Assembly: GCF_965229915.1 (NCBI RefSeq)
Contig: NZ_CBDDJZ010000001.1
Location: 2,170,001-2,234,000 of the forward strand
Direction: 5' to 3'
DNA: 64,000 nt
Source of the DNA: Marinoscillum sp965229915
GTDB taxonomy: Bacteria; Bacteroidota; Bacteroidia; Cytophagales; Cyclobacteriaceae
Shown here: positions 27,301 through 35,900 of the stretch, piece by piece
How the letters are laid out: every line of letters starts with the position of its first letter
How positions within the stretch are numbered: the first letter of the stretch is position 1
Position numbers and translations under genes: made by a program
The notes under the pieces: generated by a model
Seen by the model: only the letters and a program-made list of their open reading frames with translations
What the model was told of the DNA's origin: nothing
Databases searched by the model: none

Positions 27301-30300
27301 ATAAGTTCCATTCACCAATGCATCATAATAAAACACATTATTTCTTATAGTCACGTCTACATTGTTAGGTTGAATATAAATTCCCCTCCGCTCACCTGAA
27401 ATAGTTTCTACAGGTCTTATTAAGCAATTCTCAACCAAAATATTAGAGGAACTCGAAGTTGTCATAATACCATAAGATGCCTTAGCCGTTAGATCTCTTA
27501 CTGTGATATTATTTGCACCAAACACATCAATTGGATAATGTGATGTAAACTCTTCAGTGGTAAGTGTTAACTCTCCCTTTCCATCGATGGTCAAATCATC
27601 AAATCCATTGATATCAATAAACTCCACGACTGTTACATCGGTGACACCACTAGCCGGGTAGATGCTAAGTTCAAAAGTTGCTCCATTAGCTGGTTCCGCA
27701 AAAATTGCTGTTTGATTGCTAGCAGTAGTTTGAGTCTGGAGCAATTCCAGATTTACCGGACTGGTAGCTCCTCTCCAGCTCAATTCCAACGCGGCTTCTT
27801 TTAGTGTCTCATAATCTCCACCAGTCCCCACGGTATATGTTCCTCCAGCAATAGCAGGTTTCAAAATAATAATCGTCCAAACGGAGTTGGTTCCGTCTTC
27901 TGCTCTTAGTCCAAGATTGGCAGAGCTTGAAGTGTAACTGTATGCTACTCCTGACTCAGGCCCATAATTTCGCGTTGTTCCCTCAGTCACTGTGTAGGTA
28001 GCAGTTAAAGTTGAAGAAGCCTCTTCGGCCACCTCCACTGTTACAGTCTTATTAGCTACATCGATTACTGCCGGAGAAGTCTGATCCTCCATAGTGAATG
28101 TCAATATATTGGACTCTGTATTTACCAAACGAGAAGAAACATCCCAATCTTGATTTGCTCCTGTTTCACTAGTTACTGTGTAGGTCACAGTACTTGCAAA
28201 GTCTTGAGACACCCCACTTAGTGGACTAATGGATCCTCCAGAATTAACTGTAACTGTTGGTATCTGAGTTGTCGGGTCTCCTGAATTCAGAACAAGCTTT
28301 ACCGTATGGTTATCATAATCAATGATCGAAGATATGGCCTGCTCTGGCACTGAAAATGACATAATATCAGTGGCAATGTTGGCATATTCATATGCGCCAA
28401 GAGAAGGACCTTGAGTGCTTCGGGTGGTGCCTAAAATATCCTTTGACACACCAACTACAACTCCTCTCAATGCACCTGCAGATAATGATGTACCCGATAA
28501 ATTCAAATCTCCACTGGCTGCATCCACAAAGTCCACATCATACTTGGTATGGCCAGGATAGGCTGTGATGAAAGTTTCCCACTGATCAGATTCAGCATAA
28601 TTACCTCCGAGTAGTCCATAACTCTGGAGAGAGCTTACAAATGGAAGATGGAAATTGTTAGCTGTAAAAGTTAAATCATTGGTATTTGCCGATCCGGAAA
28701 TGTAGAATCCCTGCATTTCGCCATTACCTTCCATCTGGATGATATTATTGCGGATATCCATTTCTCCAGTGCCGAAAATCATAAGACCATAAGATAGATC
28801 AAACGTATAGGATACATTCAAATAAATGGTGTTGTGAAACACGTTCGCAGAACCTGAAGGCTGAACGAGTATTCCGGAAGTATGCTCCCCAGTGGCCGAA
28901 ATAGTATTATTATAGACATTGGAGACACCTGTTGTTCTAGTGGCGATCGCAATTCCACCATCCACATTAGTCAACAAAAATGTATTGTTAAATATGTCAG
29001 CACTGGTGCAAACTGTAGTAGTAGCAATAACCGGGCTTGACGGGTCATCTATCACAATATCATTATCATGAACACTGATATAATCAACCTCTCTAGCTTC
29101 CACAAAACGCTTTCCATAGTGAACAACCATATTCTTTACCTCGATATTCTCGCATGGATTAGCTGAATCATCGTCTTCAAAAATGATGTTGTAGTTAGAT
29201 GAAACTGACTTAATTGACAAAATGTCCTTACCATCAATGATCAGGTTTTTAACCCCTCGGACATACCAGGAATGGTACTGTACACTAGCCGTGGTGGCAC
29301 CATCCACTACTGTAATAGTGGTAGTGAACTGATCGCTTCCAACATATCCATAGAGGTATTCAAAATAAACGCCTACCTCCTCATGGCCATCCATGATTTT
29401 GAGATTCACATCAGCAGCAATTCCAATGGATTCCAGTGCATCAAAAGCATCCGATAACGTGGTGTAATCTCCGCCAGAACCTATGAGATAATCACCTGCA
29501 AGTAAATCAGTAACAGTCACTGTCCAATTCTGGCTAACTCCAGACTCAGCCGTTACCGAAAAATTCACAGGCGATGAAAAATTTTGAGCTGTTGTAGGTG
29601 AGTAGTTACCACCAGAGCTCACTTCTACTGAAGGAAGCAAAGATGTCAGATCCGTTCCGGGAGCCACGTTGATAGATACGGTATGATTAGTATTATTGAT
29701 AACTGCCGGAGTAGTTTGTTCTGCAAAGCTAAACGCCAGAATGTCATTGCCACTTTCGATCACATTGGTGACCGTGATAACAAATACTTCCTCCAAATAA
29801 TAGCCATTCTGATCAGTGGATCTGATGCGAACTGAAGCAGAAGGCATAGTTTCAAAATCAAGAGCAACTTTTGGATAAAGACCGGACCCACTTATTTTGA
29901 AAAAGTCATTGTGATCGTCACCTTCTCCAGATACCAGTGTATATGCGTGAGTATCACCTGGATCATCTGTGGTACTTAATACACCTACCGGGTTTTTTGT
30001 GCTATTTTCACTGACGGTATTGTTGCTTAGTTCCATATTAAGTGGCGATCCCGGAAATCTTTCAAAGGCAGCAAACCCATTCAAAAAACCATCGGTTAAG
30101 TAAAATCCGGAACTTGCAAAAAACACACTAAAGTCATCCACCAATAGATCAGCATAATATGGTATAGCACCATCGATGATCCATTCCTCAACATCTCCAG
30201 TTACTTCATTAATAACTCCAATATCCGTTGTTTGACCTGATGTAGTCGTAGTGAAAGTTCCTCTAGCATATACTACTCCTGCATCTACTGCGATTGCACC

Positions 30301-32217
30301 AACCAAAGACGAAGAGGCCGAAGGATCCCATGAAGTGGAGTTCCCAGTAGAAGGATCTATTGCAGCAATTCTCGATCGAGCATTTCCACCTACATTAGTA
30401 AAAAAACCACCCACATAAACTAATCCAGATTCAGCCACAGTTAAAGCATAAATATCTCCATCCGCGTTAGGATCCCAGGTTGTAGCAAGCCCATCACTGA
30501 TATTAATTTCTGCAATTTTATTTCTCGTTTGACCTCCAATGGAAGAGAAAGATCCACCAGCGTAGATGGTATTATCTCCAAATTCCATCTCCCTTACCGC
30601 GCCTGTAGCTCCTGGGTTCCAGGTTTCAACATTACCTGTTGAGATATTTATTTTCGCAATATAGGACTGTGAAACACCACCAATACTTGTAAATAAACCT
30701 GAAACATAAAAGTAGGTGTCATCAATCAGCATATCTTCAACACTGTTGTTTGGTGCAGGATCCCAAGATGACAACAATCCAGTGGAAGCGTTGACTACTC
30801 CCAGATTCTCCCTGGATGTTCCATTGATCTCATCAAAATTTCCACCCACAAACACAGCTGTTGCTTCTTTAAGAATCTTATAGACACTTCCTGTTCGCTC
30901 GATGTAGGGCGCCCATGACGTTACATCCCCAGTAGATAGATCAATAGCAGCAAGACTCATTCTAGCTTCACCCCCAATGGCTGACAAAGCACCACCTACG
31001 AATACATCGGTTCCTGAAACACCAACCGCATAAGCCTGACCCGCAGCTCCTGGATTCCATGATACAAGCGCTCCGGTACTGGTGTTTATGGCAGCTACTG
31101 ATTGCTGTTGTTCTCCGCCTACAGAGGATACTCCACCGGCCGCATAAATAGTGGTACCCGAAATAGCTAAATTATAGACTGTACCAATTACGGTCGGATT
31201 CCATGAGTTAATCGTTGCTGTTGAAATGTCAAAAGAAGCTAAACCCCTTCTTGCAACACCATACATGGACGTAAAACCACCTCCCACATACAATGTACCA
31301 CCATCTACCAATATGGCGGTAATAACCCCAACCTGATTAAATGACCAATTCGTATTGGTGCTACCATCAGAGGCATATACCGATGCCACTCTTCCAGCAG
31401 CGACCCCATTAACTGTACTGAAATGACCAGCCAGAAATACCTCTGTACCATCTGTAGCTATAGCTCGAACGGTACTACTAACATTTGGGGCCCAGGTAGT
31501 CAACTCCCCTGTAGAGGTGTTATAAGCGGCTACATTTGCTCTGGACTCTCCATCCACCGTACTAAAGCCTCCGCCTATATAAAGCGTGGTTCCACTAACA
31601 GCCATTGCACTCACGGTACTGTTTACAGTTGGATTCCATTCCACAAAGGCTTCAGCCGACAAATCATAAGCAGCAAGCTTTGGTTGTGACTCTCCCCCAA
31701 TAGTGTTAAATGAACCTCCTATGTAAAGCACATTGCCATCGAGTACCATTGCTTCGACGTAACCACCAGTGGTATTGAGTGATAAATCTGTTACCGTACC
31801 GGAGCTATTTATATGCGCAAAGCCATTTCTGGTCAAGCCTCCCACTTCCGAAAACCAACCACCAATGTAAAAGCCTCCTGAACCATCAGAGATAGCTGCA
31901 TTGACTCGTCCATTAATTCTTGGATAACTTGAGGAAACCGCGCCAGTACTGCTATTCACAGCAGCACCATTGCGATGCATATCTCCTATATGAGTGAACT
32001 TACCACCGACATACAAAATATTATTAGCTTCATCATGAGCCATGGTGTTGATCGTGCCATCGGTATTAAAGTTTTCAAATTCACTGAGGATGGTCTGCCC
32101 GGTCAGTGAAAGACTACCAAAGAAGCATAGCATTAACAGCCAAGCCAGCCTGGTACTTTTTGTTGTGGTGATTTTACGAGCGCCATCTGGTACACTCGAT
32201 CGTTTGTAGAAATTCAT
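24313..32217 (-). CDS. Cassette D giant T9SS surface protein (2634 aa) with propeller, beta-helix and cadherin-like domains
   Basis: This is the largest gene in the window. A signal segment with a long charged lead ends SLTGQ (about residue 41). A delta-60-like propeller of about 15 units (LYIGGSFNTIGGE, then LAAYDLSAEAFVEWNP) covers about 45-705. Cadherin-like domains lie at 715-815 and 1920-2120. DUF5018-like domains (ILTFTMEDQTSPAVIDVANK type) recur at about 820-905, 1275-1450 and 1830-1920. Two parallel beta-helix regions lie near 905-1260 and 1455-1815 (VYNNTISATGEHTSGI). The shared module begins near 2122 and ends in a type A sorting domain. Beta-helix and cadherin parts suggest carbohydrate or surface contact (inference). 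No adjacent regulator gene is present; the upstream dyads match those of cassette E. Confidence 0.85.
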   Translation of the reverse strand: MNFYKRSSVPDGARKITTTKSTRLAWLLMLCFFGSLSLTGQTILSEFENFNTDGTINTMAHDEANNILYVGGKFTHIGDMHRNGAAVNSSTGAVSSSYPRINGRVNAAISDGSGGFYIGGWFSEVGGLTRNGFAHINSSGTVTDLSLNTTGGYVEAMVLDGNVLYIGGSFNTIGGESQPKLAAYDLSAEAFVEWNPTVNSTVSAMAVSGTTLYIGGGFSTVDGESRANVAAYNTSTGELTTWAPNVSSTVRAIATDGTEVFLAGHFSTVNGVAAGRVASVYASDGSTNTNWSFNQVGVITAILVDGGTLYVGGGFTSMYGVARRGLASFDISTATINSWNPTVIGTVYNLAISGTTIYAAGGVSSVGGEQQQSVAAINTSTGALVSWNPGAAGQAYAVGVSGTDVFVGGALSAIGGEARMSLAAIDLSTGDVTSWAPYIERTGSVYKILKEATAVFVGGNFDEINGTSRENLGVVNASTGLLSSWDPAPNNSVEDMLIDDTYFYVSGLFTSIGGVSQSYIAKINISTGNVETWNPGATGAVREMEFGDNTIYAGGSFSSIGGQTRNKIAEINISDGLATTWDPNADGDIYALTVAESGLVYVGGFFTNVGGNARSRIAAIDPSTGNSTSWDPSASSSLVGAIAVDAGVVYARGTFTTTTSGQTTDIGVINEVTGDVEEWIIDGAIPYYADLLVDDFSVFFASSGFYLTDGFLNGFAAFERFPGSPLNMELSNNTVSENSTKNPVGVLSTTDDPGDTHAYTLVSGEGDDHNDFFKISGSGLYPKVALDFETMPSASVRIRSTDQNGYYLEEVFVITVTNVIESGNDILAFSFAEQTTPAVINNTNHTVSINVAPGTDLTSLLPSVEVSSGGNYSPTTAQNFSSPVNFSVTAESGVSQNWTVTVTDLLAGDYLIGSGGDYTTLSDAFDALESIGIAADVNLKIMDGHEEVGVYFEYLYGYVGSDQFTTTITVVDGATTASVQYHSWYVRGVKNLIIDGKDILSIKSVSSNYNIIFEDDDSANPCENIEVKNMVVHYGKRFVEAREVDYISVHDNDIVIDDPSSPVIATTTVCTSADIFNNTFLLTNVDGGIAIATRTTGVSNVYNNTISATGEHTSGILVQPSGSANVFHNTIYLNVSYTFDLSYGLMIFGTGEMDIRNNIIQMEGNGEMQGFYISGSANTNDLTFTANNFHLPFVSSLQSYGLLGGNYAESDQWETFITAYPGHTKYDVDFVDAASGDLNLSGTSLSAGALRGVVVGVSKDILGTTRSTQGPSLGAYEYANIATDIMSFSVPEQAISSIIDYDNHTVKLVLNSGDPTTQIPTVTVNSGGSISPLSGVSQDFASTVTYTVTSETGANQDWDVSSRLVNTESNILTFTMEDQTSPAVIDVANKTVTVEVAEEASSTLTATYTVTEGTTRNYGPESGVAYSYTSSSANLGLRAEDGTNSVWTIIILKPAIAGGTYTVGTGGDYETLKEAALELSWRGATSPVNLELLQTQTTASNQTAIFAEPANGATFELSIYPASGVTDVTVVEFIDINGFDDLTIDGKGELTLTTEEFTSHYPIDVFGANNITVRDLTAKASYGIMTTSSSSNILVENCLIRPVETISGERRGIYIQPNNVDVTIRNNVFYYDALVNGTYLTVAQVGGTNLKFYNNVIYANPTGAVSIVGINAASLATTMISHNTILIEGAGDGDEYLTGLYAHGSGDATFQNNVISVTRDAGIRSAIGMDWGSLSTTNVSNNNIYLPDNGHSRVPIEVAGVSYNETDYGTLGLTGMTFDAPIFTDVAAMDFSLSSTNLTSESFRGTPVAEITEDIEGTTRSTYAPAKGAYEHPNTFTSLLSFDVSGQDGDEVIFGTSITLDVEAGTDISALQPTISLSPGATVSPASGATVDFTDPVDFTVTAEAGNTEVYTVTITELNGAPDDLFITSTSIDENAGDNAAVGTLSTDDPNSSDIHTYALVSGLGDNSNALFEIDGDVLRAKSSFDHESISNPIYIRIRSTDQGGLFTEVTWEITVNDITEAPTDIILDNASITENNSIDAVIGAFTATDEDEGEDYTFTLEDNATYPDNTSFDIVDGELLASEMFDYESQNSYTINVQVSDGTFTYLEEFTITIIDDTVEPLIWTGTAWLNGTPGAGTDDVIIDGDYNTTDDGTLEVNSLVINSGKTLTVAPDNYLYVVGDITNDGSLVVESGADLMTHEAGDFTGNDAIIKRNTRYADGRYSFVGTPVQQTANVTDATLGSFVYSYDESQAFDPNDGLDRWITHSGQLVPGVGYTQANQQEIIFEGVPNVSTVNVNGTYTGTYDDGVNEENEGWVFVSNPYATAIEVGDFLAQTNIEGAVYIWDDNGSDNGRGTNADYIIANGTVAINTTPTPAGGASRYNGNLGSAQGFFVKLVDDSDTEITFTPGMRIVGSNADDNFFRTAGTPAYVRVNLTNEQGLFKQAIVGRIGGISDDQFDRSFDAKVFSSKAADLIYTLKDDKALAIQGISHEREVVQLAYNVAEAGVYTIELDLTNAQGESFYLLDKQTEETIDLSRESYSFNSAAGQFTDRFELVTNARVLGLETNDIQVYAYEQTVYINLPEGTERSFELISLDGQRLLSRKLSRSAKIETNLPAGVYIVTDGEQSHKIILK

Positions 32218-32218
32218 A

Positions 32219-32245
32219 GCATAAATAATTTTAGAGCGTTTATGC
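32219..32245 (-). promoter_or_regulatory. Start-proximal hairpin of cargo D
   Basis: GCATAAA (32219-32225) pairs with TTTATGC (32239-32245), one base before the start codon. The loop contains AGAGCG on the plus strand, as in cassette C. Confidence 0.6.
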
Positions 32246-32279
32246 CAGTGAAATTCTCGGATTATAAAGGCAATCTACC

Positions 32280-32319
32280 TGACCCCATGGGCTAGTTCTT
32301 CACCTACCCAGTCGGGTAG
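32280..32319 (-). promoter_or_regulatory. Tandem CTACCC/GGGTAG dyads upstream of cargo D
   Basis: CTACCCAGTCGGGTAG is at 32304-32319 and a variant TGACCCCATGGGCTAG at 32280-32295, 24 bp apart. The outer dyad starts 87 nt from the start codon. Confidence 0.65.
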
Positions 32320-32384
32320 TTTTTGTATTCAATTGATTTTCAGTTGGTTACAGACTCAAATATCAGAAGCTCCTCTTCTAAAAA

Positions 32385-32479
32385 TAAAGAACCGACCCAC
32401 TCCAGCAAGCCAGAATGTGGTCGGTTCAATTCCTGAATTCGACTAAGTCCCGATGCTTCGGGAGATTCAGGACGCCCTA
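32385..32479 (-). terminator. Cassette E 3' element and terminator
   Basis: A GAACCGACC/GGTCGGTTC stem followed by a T-rich stretch on the minus strand is at 32385-32428, and the core gattcaggacgcccta is at 32464-32479. A further inverted repeat (CCCGATGCTTCGGG on the plus strand) is inserted between them. Confidence 0.65.
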
Positions 32480-32593
32480 TACTGTCTGCCACCTCCGCCC
32501 GTTGGTGACTCAGCATGACAAGATTTGGTCATACTGGGATTTTGTCTATTCCTTTGGAGGCGTGACTGGTTGGTCTCCGCACGTTGTTCCAAT

Positions 32594-32645
32594 AAGATTC
32601 CCCGGTAAGATTCTCAGCGATGAGAATCTTCCGTGGAATGACGAT
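32594..32645. repeat. REP-like palindromic repeat downstream of peptide E
   Basis: The unit runs from AGATTCCCCGGTAAGA to CTTCCGTGGAATGACG with an inner GATTCTC/GAGAATC stem. A second copy in the same direction lies at 32917-32965, on the other side of the peptide gene. Confidence 0.65.
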
Positions 32646-32652
32646 CAATTAT

Positions 32653-32832
32653 TTATTGACTTTTTCGATGATCTCGCAGTTTCTTGATGCCATATGCTCC
32701 GCCTGCTGCCAGCAGGATGCTCAGTCCGCCATCAATCGGTGTGGCTGGTGGTGCACTTGGCTGGGCCATGGCTGGTAAAACGAGTAGTAATGCTGGTAGA
32801 ACGAGTAGTGATTTGTATAGTAAAGTTTTCAT
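32653..32832 (-). CDS. PID-CTERM-like 59-aa peptide E
   Basis: This 60-codon gene begins MKTLLYKSLLVLPALLLVLP, is cut at AMA|Q, and continues PSAPPATPIDGG, LSILLAAGGAYG and the tail IKKLRDHRKSQ. It lies 143 nt after cargo E. It remains almost the same as the other four even though cargo E has the most diverged C-terminal module, so the peptide is more conserved than its neighbour. It is flanked on both sides by the same REP-like repeat. Confidence 0.8.
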   Translation of the reverse strand: MKTLLYKSLLVLPALLLVLPAMAQPSAPPATPIDGGLSILLAAGGAYGIKKLRDHRKSQ

Positions 32833-32868
32833 GGTTTTAGTGTTTTTATAATGGCGTCATTCTCCGAC

Positions 32869-32967
32869 GAAACGGTGTGGAGATCGGGGTACCCGACCAG
32901 GGGAATCTTCTCTACCAGATTCCCCGGTAAGACTCTCCTATCTGAGAGCCTTCCGTGGAATGACGTT
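32869..32967. repeat. REP-like palindromic repeat between cargo E and peptide E
   Basis: The element has GTCATTC and GAATGAC outer arms and contains the 32917-32965 copy of the unit at 32594-32645. It fills most of the spacer. Confidence 0.65.
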
Positions 32968-32975
32968 CGTTCATA

Positions 32976-35900
32976 TTATTTTAAAATGATTTTGTGTGAT
33001 TGCTCTCCGTCGGTGACGATATAGACACCTGCAGGAAGGTTGGTTTCGATCTCCATAGATCGATTAAGCTTTCTGCTCATCAATTGCTTACCATCCAAAC
33101 TCATCAGTCGGAATTCTCTTTCCAACCCCTCGGGCATATTGATGTAGATGGTCTGGTCATTCGAATAGACCATTACCTCCTCCTGGTCGAGAGCCAGAAC
33201 GCGTGAAGTCAAGCGCACTTCAAAGCGATCATTGAATATGCCCACATCTGAGGTGAAGGCATACTCACTTTCCGGCTCCAGCGTAATTGACTTCTTCATC
33301 TCGTGATCTACCAACTCTATGTGGTATTCACTCAACCCGGCCAACTCAACTGGATTGATCGTAAAGACTCCTGTCTCAGTCACTTCGTAGCCCAGACGAA
33401 TTATTGCTTCGTCTGCCGGGGCAATAGCCTGAATAGCCAGCAGACTTTCGCCCGTCAAAGAATATAGCTCCACAGGCAGTCCACTCTTCCTCAAGACAGC
33501 ATCTTTCTGCAAGTCATAACCGGCTGTGGCCTGATTATCCATAGCAACAAGTGTCTGCTTTTGTACCTCACCATTACTCAGACTTAGTTTGATCGAATGC
33601 GATTCGGATTTTCTAAAGAAGTGATCATCATCGTTATCACCGCTGACTCGCTGATCTTCTTGAAACGAAACCGAAATATTACCGGCAGTTTCTACAAAAA
33701 ATCCTTGAGCGGTTCCTATATAACCATCGTAACTATTGCTGTTGAGGTTACTGGTAGCAGTGACACTGCCCATATCATTCACCTGAATAAAGGCTCCTGA
33801 TTGCTGGCTACCGCCTGATGCTCCGCCATCGTCCCAGATGGCTATGGAAGAAACAGACGCATTGTCACTGAAAAACTCATCCACATCCAATGCAGCCGAG
33901 TACGGATTACCGACCAGATGAAATCCGCTGTTTTGTGAAGTATTCACATATTCGGTGATGGTACCAACTGTAGGTTTACCGATAAATTCAAATACCTCCG
34001 GTGAAAATGTGGCTGCATATCCTTTGCCTTGATCAATAACCGCTAATTGATTCATCAGCGTGTAGCCATAGCCGTTGTTCTCATTGGTCTCCTGGGCTTC
34101 ATTGTAACTGTAAACCCGGTTGCCCAGTTTGTTCATTAGATTAGCGGTGCTTGTGACCGGCAAGCTCACAAAGCTGTACTTCCCAATGCTGTTGTCACTA
34201 GATCCGAAGGAGGCATTTCTCCTTACCCGCACATTTCCATCTACTGTATTTCCTTCAAACGTGATTAGTGATGCGCCGGATTCTACGGTAAAAAGTCCAT
34301 TGGCATCCAGATTACCATTCACAATCAGTGTTGCTCCTGGCTCGATATTGAAAACTACTCCATTAGCTGTGGTCAGGTCATTGACTTCTAAAATCTCATC
34401 ATTGGCAAATGAATAGTCTGATGTAAAGAGCACGTTTTCACTAGCTCCAGGTGCTCCCAAAGACCAGGAGGTTCCATTCCAGGTATTGGTCGCAGCCTCA
34501 GTAGTAAACGTCCAAATGTCCGTCCACTCACTATCTCCATCATCTCCATGTGCCATGACACGCCATGAGTACTCGGTTTCGGAATCAAGTCCAGAAAGCA
34601 TGTAACTCGTACCGCTAACATTCTCATCCAGAAACAGACCTGACTGATCACCTACCTGAATGGTATAATCATTCGCTCCTGAAACGGTATTCCATGTCAA
34701 CGTGGGAGTTATGGACACATCGGTAGCTCCATCAGCTGGGAAAGTAAGCACTGGCACATCCAGCGGCTCAGGCTCAGCTCTGGTGGTGAAACTCCAGATT
34801 TCGGACCACTCACTATAGCCTTCCGAATTGTCAAGAGCCCGTACTGTCCAGGTGTATTCTGTGGAATACTCCAGTCCACTGATCTCGTAGCTCGTTCCTA
34901 TAATGTCTTCTACATCCTCTTCATAAATCTGATCTGCATCTGACACGTATAAGTGATACTCATCTGCATTTGCCACGGCACTCCACTCTAGTGTAATGGT
35001 GACAGCTACATCCACTGCTTCATCTGTAGGAGATACTAACTGAGGAGTGGCAATTGGTGCAGCCTCTGTAGTAAAGCTTCGCTCCTCAGACCACTCACTT
35101 TCATTTTTACTGTCATGTGCCTTCATTTTCCACACATAAGAGGTCTCGTATAGCAAGGGATCTTCCAGCTCTGTACCCAAGTCAAGGCTTGTGCCAGTGA
35201 TGCTAGCTCCCTCATAAACCGGGTCAATTTCTCCCTGCTCAGTAACCCTCAGCGTATAGCGCGTAGCACCAGACACGGCACTCCAGGTCATAGTAGGAGT
35301 GATAGAAACATCCATAGTTGCATCTGCAGGACTGGTTAACAAAGGCGCATCCAGAGAGGGATCTTCCTCGGTGGTAAATGTCCAGGCATCATCACCATTG
35401 TTATCAATGGCATCTGGTATTGGGACGCCGATACCAATATGCCCAACGCTGAAGCCAAACTCATCTTCAAAAACACCATTGGTAGAATTGAAGACATAAA
35501 TCCGATATTCTTTTTCGTATAGTAGATCAACATCTGGATTGATGGTCACTACATTACCACTCACAGAAATCTGAGCTGAATTGGCTGGAATGGTGGTAGT
35601 GATCCCATCGGTGACGTTGATTATCTGAATCCGATCACCAGCCACTACGCTGTTTGTTTTGAAAACAGGTCCATCAAAAGTCATGGTAATATCTGTGTCT
35701 ATAGCTACATCTGAGGCCCCATCTACCGGACTAACGGCTGATTGTTCATATGGATCACGAATGGAAAATACCAAATCATTGATAAGCAAGGAAGAGGATG
35801 GATTACCTGCTGCATCTTCGAGGGCTCCGGCATCTATCGAAACTGAGACAGTATATCCATGAAAGATCGGATCTGCCGGGTCAATGGTCAGCTCTGAGCC

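Noticed and set aside
24313..32217. Internal repeats of the 2634-aa cargo as a CRISPR or tandem DNA repeat
   Set aside because: The repeats are protein-level propeller units of variable DNA sequence and length, not uniform DNA repeats.
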